Below are positions 1 to 12,026 of a DNA stretch of 64,000 bases, piece after piece (the stretch's first letter is position 1; every line of letters starts with the position of its first letter). This DNA is from Cephalopachus bancanus (taxonomy: Eukaryota; Chordata; Mammalia; Primates; Tarsiidae), in contig JAPVLO010000056.1 of the NCBI GenBank assembly GCA_027257055.1, positions 7,924,501 to 7,988,500 of the forward strand, written 5' to 3'. The translations under genes were made by a program, and so were the position numbers. Under the pieces are notes generated by a model, which searched no databases, was not told the origin of the DNA, and was given only the letters and a program-made list of their open reading frames with translations.

Positions 1-158
1 GGCGTGGTAGCGCGCGCCTGTAATTCCAGCTATTCGGAAGGCTGAGGTGGAAGGATCACTGGAGCCCAGCAGGTCGAGGCTGCGGTGGCCGGGAGCGGCC
101 ACTGCACTCCAGTCTGGGCAGCAGAGTGAGACTCCAACTCAAAAAAAAAAGAAACTCT
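1..158 (+). mobile_element. Alu SINE, right part, cut by window edge
   Basis: Only the right half is present because the window starts inside it. It shows 'gcccagcaggtcgaggctg' and the hairpin-forming 'gtggccgggagcggccac' followed by 'gactccaactc' and an A tail. These are marks of the younger strepsirrhine-type Alus seen throughout the window. Confidence 0.93.
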
Positions 159-1189
159 CTTGGTGAACTTCACTGCCTGGTTGCTCCCAGATCACCGAGA
201 ATTCTGCGGTCCAGCTACAACAGCATCTACCATCAGGCACATTTTCAAACACCTGTTGGTGACAGACCTCCAGAAGTAATACCTATGGGGAGGCGAACTT
301 CATAAGACTTGGTTATTACTTATACATCTTACCACCCTTCTTAGTGATGAATGACTTGGGATTGATTTCCCCTGAGGGCTGTTTTCTGTATTCATCTAAA
401 GGCCCAGCACAGTGCCTGAGACACGAGAGGATATCCGAAAACAGATGGTGAGTAAACGAATTCATCTCTTCAACAAATATTCCTTGAGTTTTTACTACGA
501 AGCAGGCACTAGGTTAGGTGTTAAGGACGCAAGGACAAAGAAAAACCACAGGGTCTCTGCCCCTAATGAATGGATGTCTGATTCATTGGCTGAAACTGGA
601 TACTCTCTGAAGACCCAGAACTCCGTGGGGCTGGAAGGGGTCCCATCATCCGGGTGTGCTGCGGACTTTTCTGGATGCCCTCTGTCTCCTTCCCATGAAG
701 CCACAGAGCTCTCAGGAGATGGCTGCCCACTGTGGTTTACCTTATGTCCTGAACACCCGCTGAGCTGGTGGCCAAAGGCTATATTTAAATAGCAAACATT
801 TGCATTTTTAATGCTGACTGGAACTGGAGAAGCAGTGATAACCTTTCCAAACTGATATTGGTTTTTACATGATTGAAACAGGCTGGGCCTTGGGCATTTC
901 TTAAATGGAAAATTTTAAGTATTTTAATATCAGGGAGCGTGAAGAACCAACTCAGAGCACTGAGCCCTGTTAGTATTTTCAGAAAGTATCACCTCCCTCC
1001 CTTGAGCTCAGTCAGCACTTTTGTCTGGTCAGTATCTCAGGATCATTCCTTCACTGGGTCCTCTTAGCCTCCTGAGAGGGTAGACAGCATGAGCACAGCT
1101 AGTCTTGTGTCGCTGATGAGGAACCAGATGCTCAGAAGAGCTTAGGAAAGCACAGAGAAAAGGCCCAGGCCTTAGAATTGATCTTCTCT
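159..1189. other. No gene seen; weak ancient repeat similarity
   Basis: The stretch around 460-560 resembles the motif of ancient mammalian repeats in which 'caacaaatatt' is followed by 'gcaggcactaggtt'. The stretch around 1040-1145 looks weakly like the end of a MIR. A 126-codon open frame at 412-792 crosses this old-repeat sequence and has no recognisable domain, so I do not call it a gene. Confidence 0.4.
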
Positions 1190-1492
1190 GCTGGGCGTGG
1201 TGGCTCACACGTTTGGGAGGCTGAAGGCAAGAGGATCGCTTAGTCCAGGAGTTCAAGACCAGCTTGGGCAACATAGTGAGACCTTGTCTCTACAAAATAC
1301 CAAAAAATAAGATGGGTATGATGGTGCATGCCTGTAGTCCCAGCTACTCAGGAGGCCGAGGTGGGAGGATTGTCTGAGTCCAGGTGTTTGAGGCTATAGT
1401 GAGCTGTGATCATGCCACTGCACTCTAGCCTGGGCAACAGAGTGAGACCGCAACTCAAAAACGAACAAAGGAACAAAAACCCCCAAAAAACA
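1190..1492 (+). mobile_element. Alu SINE, older type
   Basis: Full-length dimer beginning 'ctgggcgtggtggctcac'. Its right monomer reads 'gagctgtgatcatgccactg', closer to ancestral AluJ-like sequence than to the local strepsirrhine type. It ends in an impure A-rich tail with C interruptions. Confidence 0.9.
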
Positions 1493-1514
1493 ACTTCCCT
1501 GCACCTCACACTCT

Positions 1515-1695
1515 GGACAAGTTGGTGACTTGGACAAGTTGCCCATCTCTCTAATTTTCTTCTTTCTCACCCATAACATAGGAATCAGTAATGCCTACTT
1601 TTGAGGGATGCTGTTACGTTCAAATGAGACCATCTATAAGAATGCTTACCACCCCACTCCTGGTACTTTGTTCATATTCAGTGGACATTAGTTCC
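1515..1695 (+). mobile_element. MIR SINE relic
   Basis: Decayed match to the MIR core and 3' part: a pyrimidine-rich 'ctaattttcttctttctcac', then a poorly conserved 'caaatgagacc' block and 'aagaatgcttacc'. No target duplication survives. Confidence 0.5.
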
Positions 1696-1933
1696 TGCCC
1701 TTCCCCTGGCAGTGATCTGTCTAAAGGGACACATTAGAGTCAAGGTTCCTGGCTCCCGTTCCTCTTTCCAAGAGGCCAGTGGACACAGACAGGTTAAGAC
1801 ATGCATCGTTGAGTGATGAGCAGGACTCATTTCTGTCTTTCCTTTCTTCTGACTTTTTTAAACGAAATATACCTGTCTAAGAATTCTCGGCATCCATCTT
1901 TTCCTTCTTTGTGTTTGGTGTAGTGAAAGTTGC

Positions 1934-2130
1934 AGCACTGTCTCCTGTGGTGGCCGATAGCCACGTGCAGCTATTTAAATCTAAATTCATTAAAATTGAA
2001 CATGCCTTAAAATTCAGTTCCTCAGTCACAGAAGTCACATTTCAAGGGCTCAGTGGCCACGTGGGGCTAGTGGCCACTGGTGCAGATACAGGATACATCC
2101 ATTATCACAGCAAGCACTACTGGGCAGTGC
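1934..2130. mobile_element. Non-autonomous hAT-type DNA transposon relic
   Basis: Short element with inverted ends ('gcactgtc' at the left, 'gggcagtgc' at the right) and repeated 'gccacgtg' blocks (gatagccacgtgcagc; gtggccacgtgg). The body 'tatttaaatctaaattcatt' matches the common mammalian hAT MITE that begins with a gctgtcc-like terminus. Orientation and subfamily are not assigned. Confidence 0.5.
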
Positions 2131-2144
2131 AAAGGAGAAAGACG

Positions 2145-2205
2145 CAGGGAGGGGAGGAGAGAGAGGGAGAAGGGAAAGGGAAGAGGAGGGAGAGGATAAG
2201 AGGAG
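2145..2205 (+). repeat. Purine-rich (GGGA/GAGA) low-complexity tract
   Basis: Almost pure G and A for about 60 bases immediately left of an LTR-like element. A second purine tract lies on the other side of that element. Confidence 0.85.
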
Positions 2206-2213
2206 GTGGCATA

Positions 2214-2691
2214 TGAGTTTTCTATTGCTACTGGAATAAATTACTGCAGTCGCAGTGGCCTAAAATCACACGTCTATTCTTTTAGAGTTCTGGATGTCAG
2301 AGTCCTCAAAACAGTTCTATGGGCTAAAATCCAGGTGTTTGCAGTGCTGGTTCCTTCACAGGCCGGGGGGTGGGTCCATTTCCTGTCTTCCCAGCTTCTA
2401 AGGGCTGCCCTCACCTCAGCTCGCAGCCCGCACCCCCCATTCCTGGCTTCACACTGGCTTCCTGCTCTACCCTCATGTCTCCGCTGCTAACTCCAGCCCA
2501 CCTACTTTCCTCTTTACGAGGACACTTGTGAGTCCATCATGGCTGCCTGGATAATCCAGGATAATCTCCCTATCTCAAGAAGGTTAATTTAATCGCATCT
2601 GCAAAATCCCTTTTGCAATACAAAGTAATATTAACAGCTTCCAGGGATTGGAACATGGACATCTTTGTGGGCCATTGTTCAGCCTACCACA
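2214..2691 (-). mobile_element. Old LTR-like element, minus orientation
   Basis: It begins TGAGTTTTCTATTGCTACTG and ends GCCTACCACA, so it has TG...CA termini. Internal landmarks (taaattactgcag, gggctaaaatccaggtg, ggataatccaggataatctc, ggacatctttgtgggcc) match a widespread mammalian solo LTR read in reverse. I place it among ERVL/MaLR-like LTRs but cannot name the subfamily. Confidence 0.55.
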
Positions 2692-2694
2692 GAT

Positions 2695-2795
2695 GCAGGG
2701 GAGGCAGAGGAGGGGAGTGGGGAGGGGAGGGGAGGGAAGGTGAGGGGAGGGGAGGGGAAAGGAAGGGGGAGAGAAGCAGAGAGGAGAGGGGAGGG
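2695..2795 (+). repeat. G-rich purine tract with quadruplex potential
   Basis: Seven runs of GGGG occur between 2712 and 2757, separated by one to three bases over most of the tract (2712-2715, 2719-2722, 2724-2727, 2729-2732, 2744-2747, 2749-2752, 2754-2757). Two successive intramolecular G-quadruplexes could form on the plus strand. Confidence 0.85.
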
Positions 2796-2799
2796 CACA

Positions 2800-4404
2800 G
2801 GAGACAAACTGGGTTTCCAGAGCATTCCTCCATGCACATCCTTGGATGTGCTTCCCCAGGCATGGAAATCAATCTCTGATCTTTGCAAGGCCTGATGGAA
2901 GAAGAAAATTCTCTGAAAGAGTCAGTGCCTGAGCACTTTTAAAGTTTAATTCAGCTCAACACATATTACTGTTTACAACTCAGATGTGCATTTCATTCCT
3001 TGCTCAAAACAGATGCTCGGCTCTTCAGAGGCTACTGAAAAAGCCCCAAATCCTCAGCGTGTTTCCAGGCCCACCAGGGTTGGCTCACAGGAGCTCTTTC
3101 AGGATCCTTTCCTGCTTTATCCTGCACCCATTCCCTGCATACACACACACACACACACACACACTCATGGGCCTGACTACCCGCCTTCTCTGACCCACCT
3201 TGTACTCTCCAGCCCCTGCTGTGGCTCCTGTTGGGCACACGGCCTGGAACACCCTGAAAGGCATCTTCTCTATCTGTCGACGTTGGTCAAAACCCAGCTC
3301 ATATGCTTCCCTCTCCTCCTGCCTTCTCCATTTCTGCCAGGTTGAAATTCTCATCTGTGTTCAGCATTTTATTTATGTTTTCTACATCATTAACCCTGAT
3401 GTAACCTGTCTCTTCTCCCAACTCTTTGCCCACTATATTCTGTAGAGAAAATCACCCCCACGGTGATTTTCAAACTCTGGATGGAGGAAAGACCAGTATT
3501 TGTGCTTGTTTGTTTCATTTTTGTTTTTGTAAATTTTAATCCATTGCAGACTGGTGATTTTGTAAAATAAAATGAAAGACATAAGTACAAAATACAAGCC
3601 TTTGTCTTTGTTAAATAAAACAGACATACACAAATAGGCTTTATTTTATCGGCATATTGAAGTTGCTATATGGATTTCTGAATCCTTGCTCTCAAATTCT
3701 GTACTTTTCTTATCTTTGACAAATAACAGTTTTCAGATCACGTGGGTCCCTGGTCCATGCTTGAAAGACCACAGTCCTCTAACCCCTAAGAAGACTCTGA
3801 ACTTGGCCAGCACTTGACATGCTTTATGAATTCTATATGGATCTTCCTGCCAAGTGCTCTGCCAGATGTCCAAAGGGGTGTATGAAGGAGTGATCTTCAT
3901 GAAGAGGCCCTCAGAATGAGGAGGCCCCCTCTGGCAGTGCTCACAGGCAGATTTGGCTGTGGTCCCCAGTTATGCTGTCTAAGAAGTTTCAGGACTTTGG
4001 GCTGTTATGTGAAGGTGGCCTTGACCTGAAGCAAGACCAAGGTTCTTAAGCTTCCTTGTGCCATGGCCTCTTTGATAATGCCTATGGGAGCCCCAGGTGG
4101 TCAGAGAAGGAAGCCTGTCCTCCTAAATCCTTCTTGGTGCCAAAGGAGACAGGCCTCATTCTACTGGGAGATAATGACTCAGAGTTTCAAGTAGTACCAG
4201 CAGTAAAAAGGGCAACCCACTGAGGAACTGGGAGTAACCGGGAAACACACGTGACACCTACCATAGTGGACAAATGGGAGAGAACAGGACCAGACCTATT
4301 GGCCAGTAAGTTAAAGACATCTGCCCTACGAAAGGGCAAGTGGATGCCTCCATGTCTGGATCACAATATTTCTCTACTCCCTCCCCTTCCACATTTCCCA
4401 ATTC
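2800..4404. other. No gene or clear repeat seen
   Basis: Apart from the CA microsatellite at 3141-3164, I see no domain, splice pattern or recognised element here. The short open frames over the CA tract are low-complexity translations. Confidence 0.4.
3141..3164 (+). repeat. (AC)n microsatellite
   Basis: Twelve uninterrupted AC units. Confidence 0.97.
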
Positions 4405-4525
4405 CCATTAGTCTATAAGCTTCTTGAAAGCAGAAAAGATTCCTTATTATCCTCAGTATCTCTAGTGCCCCACCCAGGGCCTGACACACAGGGAATTCTC
4501 AATAACTATCTGAAGGAATGAAGGA
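4405..4525 (+). mobile_element. L2 LINE 3' end relic
   Basis: Matches the L2 3' terminal pattern: 'ataagcttcttgaaagcag', 'ccttattatcctcagtatc', 'ccagggcctgacacacagg', 'caataactatctgaaggaat'. It lies directly before the L1 fragment. Confidence 0.65.
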
Positions 4526-4542
4526 AAGAAGAAGAAAAGAGG

Positions 4543-6118
4543 GTAACCAAAGAAATCCTGAGCAAAAAAAAAAAAACTGGAAGCATCACACTACTCAACT
4601 TTGAAACACATTACATAGTAATCAACACAGCAAGGTATTGGTATAGAAATAGACATGTAGACCAATGGAACAGAATAGAGAACTCAGAGATTAATCCATA
4701 TATTTACAGACAACTGGTCTTCAGCAAGACTCCAAGAACATACATTGGGGAAAGGATACCCTCTGTGATAAATGGTGCTTCAAAAATTGCAAAACCATTT
4801 GCAGAAGAATAAAACTGGACCCATATCTTTCACCATATGCAAAAGTCAATTCAAGACAGATTAAAGGCCCCAAACTATAAAGGAACTAGAAGGAAACATA
4901 GGAAAAACTCTTCAGGATATTGGTGTAGGGAAAGATTTTATGCCTAAGATCTCAAAACCACAGGCAACAAAAACAAAAATAGAAAAATGGGACTATAGTA
5001 AACTAAAATCTTTTGCACAGTAAAATCAACAGAGTGAAGAGACAACCTCTTGAAAGGGAGAAAATATTTACAAATTACTCATCCGACAGGAGACTGATAT
5101 CCAGAATACATGAGAAACTCAAACCATTCAACAGTGAAAAAACGAATAATCCCATTTTTTAAAATGGTAAAGGGCTTAGCAGACATTTCTCAAAAGAAAA
5201 CATACAAATGGCCAACAGGCATATGCAAAAGTGCTCAACATTACTCATCATGAGGGAAATGCAAATGAAAACCACAATGAGATATCATCTTACCCCAGTT
5301 GGAATGACTATTATTAAAAAGACAAAAAATAACAGATGTTAGAGAGGATGTGGAGAGAAGGAAACGCTTATATGCTGTTGGTGAGAATGTAAATGAGTAC
5401 AACCTCTATAGAAAATGGAATGGAGATTTCTCAAAAAACTAAAAATAGAACCAACATACAATCCAGCAATCCCACTACTGGGTATCTATACAAAGAAAAA
5501 GAAATCAGTATATCAAAAGAATACCCATGTTTGAATGTCTATTGCAGCACTAGTCACAATAGCAAAGACATGGAATCAACTTAAATGTCCATCAACAGAC
5601 AAATGGATAAAGAAAATGTGGTCTGTATTCACAGTGGAATACTGTTTGGCCATAAAGACAATGAAATCATCGTTTCAGTTTCATGGATGGAACTAGGGGA
5701 TATCGTGTTAAGGGAAATTAGCCAGGAACAGACAAATGCCACATGTTCTCACTAATATGTGAGAGCCAAAAACTTGATTTCATGGACATAGAGAATAGAA
5801 AGATGGACATCCGAGACTGGGAAGATGGGAGAAACGGTTGAAGAGAGGTTGGTTATGGATACAAACTTGCAGTTAAAAGGAATAAGTTCTAATGTTTGCT
5901 AGTAGACTAGGGTGGCTACACTAGTGATAATATTATGCATACTTAAAAGTACTAGAAGAGAAAACTTGAAATAATATCAACACATAAAAATGCTAAATAC
6001 TTAAGGTGAAAAATAGCCCACATACCCTGACTTGATCATCACACCTTCTATGAATGTAACAAATACTCACATGTGCATCATAAATACATAAAGTGTTATC
6101 TATCAATAAAAGAGAAAA
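4543..6118 (+). mobile_element. 5'-truncated LINE-1, ORF2 3' end plus 3' UTR
   Basis: The sequence follows the end of L1 ORF2 from 'ccaaagaaatcctgagcaaa' through 'gaccaatggaacagaatag', 'catatgcaaaagtcaa', 'gagatatcatcttacccca' and the 'ttaaatgtccatcaacagac' block into the L1 3' UTR, ending in an A-rich tail near 6100. It corresponds to the C-terminal reverse transcriptase/cysteine-rich end of ORF2p, with many stops. Only the last roughly 1.6 kb of the usual 6 kb is present, so this is a dead 5'-truncated insertion. An Alu sits at its tail. The subfamily is not determined. Confidence 0.92.
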
Positions 6119-6122
6119 AGAG

Positions 6123-6394
6123 GCCGGGCTCGGTGGCTCAACCTGTAATCCCAGCACTTTGGGAGGCTGAGGTGAGAGAATTGCCTGAGTCCAGTCTGGG
6201 CAACTTGGTGAGACCTCATCTCTACAATAAATCAAAAAATTAGCTAGGCATGGTGGCGCATGCCTGTAGTTCCGGCTACTTGGAAGGCTGAGGTGGAAGA
6301 ATTGCCTGAGCCCAGCAGATCGAGGCTGCGGTGGCCGTGAGCATGCTACTGCCCTCAGCCTGGGTGACAGAGTAAGAATCCAACTCAAAAAATA
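6123..6394 (+). mobile_element. Alu SINE, strepsirrhine type
   Basis: Full-length dimer inserted at the tail of the L1. It carries 'acaataaatcaaaaaattag' and 'gcccagcagatcgaggctg'. Confidence 0.94.
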
Positions 6395-6492
6395 GAGAGA
6401 AAAAGAAGAAAGGAAAGAAGGAAGGAGAGAGGGTGGGAGGGAGGGAGGGAGAGAGGAAGGAAGAAAGGGAGGAAGGGAAGAGAGAAAGAAAA
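6395..6492 (+). repeat. GA-rich microsatellite grown from Alu tail
   Basis: Purine-only repeat (gaaggaaggaga, gggagggaggga) continuing straight from the Alu A tail. It probably arose by expansion of that tail. Confidence 0.85.
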
Positions 6493-6639
6493 TGGCTGAC
6501 TTTTAGATATCCTGAAAAGCTCTGAATGACAGATTTTTAGAGCTTCCAGGGCCCTTAAAGATTATACATCACAGCATCCACGCCTACAGATCTTAAAACT
6601 ATAAACCGGCAATTAATCAAAGAATATGTCTAAAAGATA

Positions 6640-7645
6640 GAGGTTAGATATTTATGTAACCAGGCACCAAGTTTGCCACTGGAAATACCACAGTGAATGA
6701 GTGATGCCTGTTCACTCTCTGGCAGATACAACTGTGACGAGATATATTAGTATCAAGAACAATGTACAAAGGCACAGGGGAAAAGCAGTTACTTCTGCCC
6801 GGGATAGGGTGGTCAGGGTTGGAGGAGGAGGGAAAGGCCTCACAGAGAAGATGACACTTGTTCTGGGCTTGGGGTCTGGCTAGGAGTGGGCAGAGGAGAG
6901 GAGGAAGGACAGAAGTCAAGGGACCAAAAGGGGAAAAGGCAGGAAAGCTAAGCTTGTCTGAAGAATGCCAGGTGACCACCTGACCAGCATCTCAGGGGAG
7001 TTGGGGCGGAGGGGCAGGGAGATGGTGGCAGTGGGAGTGGTGAGAGGAATGCAGGAAGGTGAGTCTGAAGGGGCCAGCAGGTAAGCGAGAGCCCTGCAAT
7101 GTTTTTGAGCAGGAAAGTGGAAGGGTCACAACTGTCCTTTAGAATGATAATGCTACCGGGGAGGAGATAAGGAATTGGAGGGAAGAGACGCTGTAGGGAG
7201 GGAAAGTAACTTGGAAACAATTTCCTTATGCCAGTCAAGAAATGGAGGGAGCCAACCGAGGGCAGAGATGGAGGGAGTATGGAGAAAGGGATGGATTCGA
7301 GAGCTCTTTTTGATATAGGATCAATAGAGCTTCTGATGCCCTGTCCCCCATCCTCTCACACACACTTCCTCCTGGATGGGGGCTGCAGGGGAGACAGGGG
7401 AAGCTGCTGGAGTCTAGGCGATCCAAGTTTCGCGTTTGGATGGCAAAATAGATGTGAAGGCCATTTATTGGGAGAGGAGACTCAGGAAGCAGAGTAAGGC
7501 AAGGACAAAAGGGATGAATTCAATTTTGGACATTCCCATTGGACAACTGAGAATATGCCCGGTTTCAACTGGAAATATGAGCTGAAGATCAGGACAGTCA
7601 CTTTGGGAGTCATCGTGGTACAGGTGGTAGCGGGAGGCCTGGGGA
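6640..7645 (+). mobile_element. L2 LINE relic, left part, split by the retrovirus
   Basis: Several blocks in order match the 3' half of L2: 'gggatagggtggtcagg', 'ggcctcacagagaagatgac', 'gtttttgagcaggaaagtgg', 'gatgaattcaattttggaca', 'ctttgggagtcatcgtgg'. The match breaks off at 7645, exactly where the LTR starts. L2-like sequence appears to resume after the other LTR at 19079, so this element predates the retrovirus. Confidence 0.6.
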
Positions 7646-8327
7646 TGTTACCTGAACCCGAGTTCTTTGACTCTCGTGTAAACAGAAATCAACACCAGGC
7701 CAAACAGAGATTTTATCAGGCAAAGTCTAATATGTTTGTGGCTCAAGCAACACCAGGCAGCAGTGTGCAGGAAGGGGATCCTGATGCCAGCTCCCCAAGG
7801 GGCACAGCTCTTGTCATTTTAAGGAAGTTGAAGCAGGAAAAAGAGTGACAGGAAATGTTTAGATGAGATTTTTCTCTGCACCTGCCTAGTGAGGTGTCAT
7901 GCCCTAACACGCATCACACGTGCAGAAAATGGCAGATAAACTCCACTTGTGGGCAGATCTTTCAGTATTGCAATGAGATTATAATGAGGAAAAAGTTGAG
8001 AAAGGTCAGTGCTAGAGTACCCCCTCTTGTTGCCAGGCAGCTGGGACTGGTCAGGTCCTCATTCAATCATGCCAGAGTCTTACTTCAGTGACCTGGGAAG
8101 GCGTTCACTTAAGGCGTTAAACAGGTGTTCCTTTTGTGGTTGGGAATGTGGCCTGATGGGCCAGGATAGGAGGGGTCCCTCTTTCTGCTATGAGACTTGA
8201 GTCAGCTTGTTAAGGAAGGCAAGAATGTTGGAGAGGGAAGATGCCCAGACACACGAGGTCTATTGGGACTTCTGTCTATTTGTGTTTTCTGTCTGCCAGG
8301 ACTGAGTCCCTTCCCTATACTATCTCA
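7646..8327 (-). repeat. 3' LTR of the minus-strand provirus
   Basis: 682 bp with TG...CA ends (plus strand TGTTACC...TATCTCA). It aligns along its length with 18403-19078. Reading on the minus strand, a TATA-like 'attataatctc' lies near 7975-7990, about 340 bases in, which would put the U3/R border just beyond. I could not find a clean AATAAA. No clear polypurine tract is left next to it. Confidence 0.92.
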
Positions 8328-10150
8328 TACCCCTGGAGAGATATTATTTTCCTTAAGGGGAAACATGATGAAGGTCTCTTTTTCTGTAACTGTTTTATAT
8401 TGAACAGGGGCCATTGTCCTCACCTATTTCAGAGGCATGCAAATCTCTCACAATCTGATCTAATGGATTACAGGAACCTGGTTCCTCTTATAGTGGTACA
8501 GGTTGGAATCCTTGAGCCAACGTTATTTGTGTCTGGAACTGTTGTTGCCTGGAAGACCCAAATTTTACTAAAAGAGTAAGCAGGCATGGGCAGAAGATTA
8601 CTAATAATAGAATAACTATCACAGGTTCCAGGAAGGGTAGAAATCAGGTGACACTGGGGAGGGCCCTCTTGACATAATTTACATTAGTTCCCTAGTTATA
8701 GCTATGTAACCAAATGGCTTGTTTATAGATTTTCTGAATTGTATTGAAAGTTAATTTTAACCTGTCCAGAGTTATTAATAGATGTGTAGCCAGGTAGACT
8801 CCACCTTGTTTAGTTAGCAAATAGTCTAAGCCTAACCTGTTATCAGGGACTGTATTTGTCAAAGAATCTAGGGACTCTTGATTTCCCTGAATGCCTGACC
8901 TGTGTTGGTAGCTAATGATTTCAGGGTCTGAGTCCAGTTTCTTTGGGTTGACTCATGGTATTTGAAGCCACCTCAGGGGGCTGTGAACCCTACTGCCACC
9001 CTGCTTTCCACCAGAATTAATCTTGTTGCTTGTTTATTCCTTTTGTTTCTGGGTTCCTTAAGGTTATGATCGGAGACTCCCGAGGGGCAATGGTGGCCAA
9101 CGTATATTCACCAATGTTTTAAGTTTTAGATAAACATGAGAAAGCTACCCATAAAAGGTGTCTTCCCAGGGGATTGAGAGTGGTTATAGGATTGATCTTT
9201 TCTCCCAGGATGGCCACAGTCAAAGATGAGACCAGATGGGGCACAAATGGAAGTTTTATGGAGTGTGGCATTTATCTTTGTTGTCAAGTTGGACCTGTAG
9301 AGATATTTTTTTCAGGTTCCAGAGATGTTGGTCGAGTCACCCTTATTTTTCACCAGGGGGTGGCATGTCCACCTTCTCATACCAGGCAGTTGGTACTGGC
9401 CTTGGAGGAGGCATCGTGTATGGTTTCCTCATTTATAAGTGAGATCCCATTTACCTCCTGTGGCCTTGGGAACCTGGCCACTAGGTTTGGGCCAGAGTAT
9501 CACCGGGAGACTTCTACTTCTGTGTCATTGATACAATAATGGTTGTAAAAAAAATAGTGTCATTAGTGTACTGAAGAGACAGGTACCTTGTCACTCAGGT
9601 CCAGGTAATGGTGAGGGAAGTTGTGCGGAATTTGTTAAGTGAGGAGGACTCCCACTTAAGTAGTAGGGCCTAGGTACTAAGGGGACATTATGGGTAACTA
9701 GGGGGTTCACAGCAGTGGCCAAGAGATCTGGGGGATGGGCTAGGGGGTGGAGCTGTCTACCCTGGGGGTATGAATGGCTGATCTAACAGTTGTGAAGATC
9801 ATCTCCTGATGCTGTAATTCTAGAAATATTTACTAGGGAGTTTTGTTCCCATTCACATTTGGGTCAGATTAATTGGGAAAGCAAGCAAGAAGAACAGAGA
9901 TAGCATAGTGCCAGGTTGGGCCTTAGAGAGTTCTTTATACCTGGCAAGGACAAAGAGGTGTTTTCCAGGAGAAAGCAGTGTTGAAAGTGACAGAGAAGGA
10001 GAATTACAATCAGGAGGAAAAGACAAACTGGTCCCCCTTTGTGCACTCACAGCATCACATCTCTGTGTCTGGCTGAGGGTTGGTTTTTTAAAAACAGATA
10101 GCAGAGGTCTTCCACCGGTTCACAGGAAGAGGTGGGGTTTTTTTGGATAG
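8328..10150 (-). pseudogene. Retroviral env remnant
   Basis: On the minus strand, around 8650-8900, the translation keeps the pattern of a retroviral transmembrane subunit: a heptad-like stretch, then the region corresponding to the class I immunosuppressive-like segment (a short 'LDYLL' core followed by a glutamine and two glycines near 8795-8840), then a block ending in a tryptophan-leucine-histidine motif. The usual cysteine motif after it is lost. Upstream (about 9200-10150) is poorly preserved surface-subunit sequence with many stops. It lies just before the 3' LTR, as expected for env. It is interrupted in all frames. Confidence 0.75.
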
Positions 10151-11420
10151 CCTGTGAAGAATTGGAGGGTACAAGTTTTAATCATGAGAGGTGGACTCAG
10201 GTGGGGACCCTTTGTAATCTGACCTTGAAATTTTAGGGGTGACCAAGATTACTAAGTAAGGTCCCTTCCATTAGGCAATCATTGACCCTCAGGGGATCTT
10301 TTTCTCCAGGTTTTTAGAAGAATTTGGTCTCTGGGTTGAACATGGAGGGGAGGTTTTCTCATCTTGCAGGAGCTTATAGGACTTTATTTTGAAAATCTAG
10401 TATTGCTCTCTGAACTTGGCCCAAATTAATAATATGTCATATGTTCTGGTTTATTTCTACATTTAGTAGAGCATCAGAGGTGAGGAAGGGCCTTCCAGAG
10501 ACCATTTTAAATGGGTTCTTTCAGGGAAGTGCAGACCCTGAGGAGTACAATAGGAAGGAGCCTTACCTAGGGTTTTTGAGTTTCCTCACATAATTTTGTC
10601 AAAGTGTTTTTGAGGGTATGATTTCTCTTTTCTATCTTTTCTGAAGACGGGGATGCCGGTAAGTTTGTGATTTATAATCTATTTTCAGGACTGTCAAAAG
10701 ACCTTGAGTCATCTTAGCCTCAAAAGAGGGTCCCTTGTCACTCTGGAGTGATTTTGGAAGAGTGAATCAAGAAATTATCTCTTTTAAAAGACACTCGCCA
10801 ACCTTGGTGGCCCTCTCAGACTGGGTCGGGTATGTTTTAGTCCAGTCCATGGAAACAAGCAGATATTTATATCTTGATCATGGGGCCCTTGGGGTGAGAT
10901 CTATTTGCCAGTCTTCCCGGGGGCAGGTTCCCTGTGTTAGACTGGCCAGACTAGGGCAGGAGGAGTTGGAGGAATCTGGGGATTATTTTGAATGTATAGG
11001 TCACAAGCCATGGTTACTTGGCTAACAGTCTTCTATAGCTCCCGTCTAGAAAAAGTCTCTGGTATTAGGTTCCAAAGAGCATCTTTCCCAAAGTGGGTAG
11101 TTTTATGTAAATATTTAATAAGTTTTCATTGTTGAGCACCAGGAATAAGGACTTTATTGTCTTTTACCAACCACCCGGAATTTTATTTCCATAGTCTCAC
11201 TGCTCAGCATCCTCCTGTTCTTGCAGGAAATATTGAGGCTGGCTGGGAAGCTCAGAAGTGTCCATTATTAATGTCATGACCTAGTCACCCCTTGTGTCTG
11301 AGCTGCCTATTTTGTGACTAAATTGGCCCAATTATTTCCTTGGTCTATCTATCTGTCTCTCTGATGGCTTTGCAATGAACTATAGTCCCCAGGGCACGGA
11401 GTTGCATTGTTTTTAAAAAG
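10150..11420 (-). pseudogene. Retroviral integrase (pol C-terminal) remnant
   Basis: Minus-strand translation between about 11150 and 10700 follows gammaretroviral integrase: a decayed zinc-binding N-terminal part, a short alignable linker, then the start of the catalytic core including a 'DWQID'-like block near 10890-10920 in a shifted frame. Several stops and frameshifts separate these blocks. The tandem Alus at 11432-12026 separate it from RNase H. The env boundary is not visible and was set by position. Confidence 0.75.
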
Positions 11421-11431
11421 AGCTGCCCAAA

Positions 11432-11716
11432 GCTGGGCTCAGTGGCTCAGTCTGTAATCCCGCGCCTTGGGAGGCTGAGGTGAGTGGATTGCCTGAGCCT
11501 GCGGGTTCGAGAACAGCCTGGGCAACTTGGCGAGACCTCATCTCTACAATAAATCAAAAATCAGCCAGGCGTGGTAGCGTGCACCTGTAATTCCGGCTAT
11601 TCGGAAAGCTGAGGCAGAAGGATCGCCGGAGCCCAGCAGGTGGAGGCTGCGGTGGCAGGGAGTGGCCACTGCATTCCAGTCTGGGCGACAGAGTAAGACT
11701 CCAACTCTCAAAAAAA
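11432..11716 (+). mobile_element. Alu SINE, strepsirrhine type, inserted in proviral pol
   Basis: Full dimer with 'acaataaatcaaaaatcagc' and 'gtggcagggagtggccac'. It is flanked by a near-perfect duplication (aaaaagagctgcc / aaaaagagttgcc), so it entered after the provirus. Confidence 0.95.
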
Positions 11717-11721
11717 GAGTT

Positions 11722-12026
11722 GCCTGGGCGCAGTGGCTTAAGCCTGTAATCTCAACACTTTGGGAGGCCAAGGTTGGAGGATTCTTGAGCCTGGGAGTCT
11801 GAGACCAGTCTGGGCAACACAGTGAGACTTCGTCTCTGCAAAAACAAACAAACAAACAAAAATTAGCCAGTTGTGGTGGTACGTGCCTGTAGTTCCAGCT
11901 ACTTGGGAGACTGAAGTGGGAGGATTGCTTGAGTCCAGGAGTTTGACGCCACAGTAAGCTGTGATCATGTCACTGTACTTCAGCCTGGGCAACAGAGTGA
12001 GACCTTGACTCCGAAAAAAAAAAAAA
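11722..12026 (+). mobile_element. Alu SINE, older type, inserted in proviral pol
   Basis: Dimer directly behind the previous Alu in the same orientation. It has an (AAAC)n-type middle linker and a right monomer 'gctgtgatcatgtcactg', nearer the ancestral AluJ form. Confidence 0.93.

Noticed and set aside
412..792. 126-codon open frame on the plus strand
   Set aside because: It overlaps old-repeat-like sequence, has no recognisable domain and is partly open on the other strand as well.
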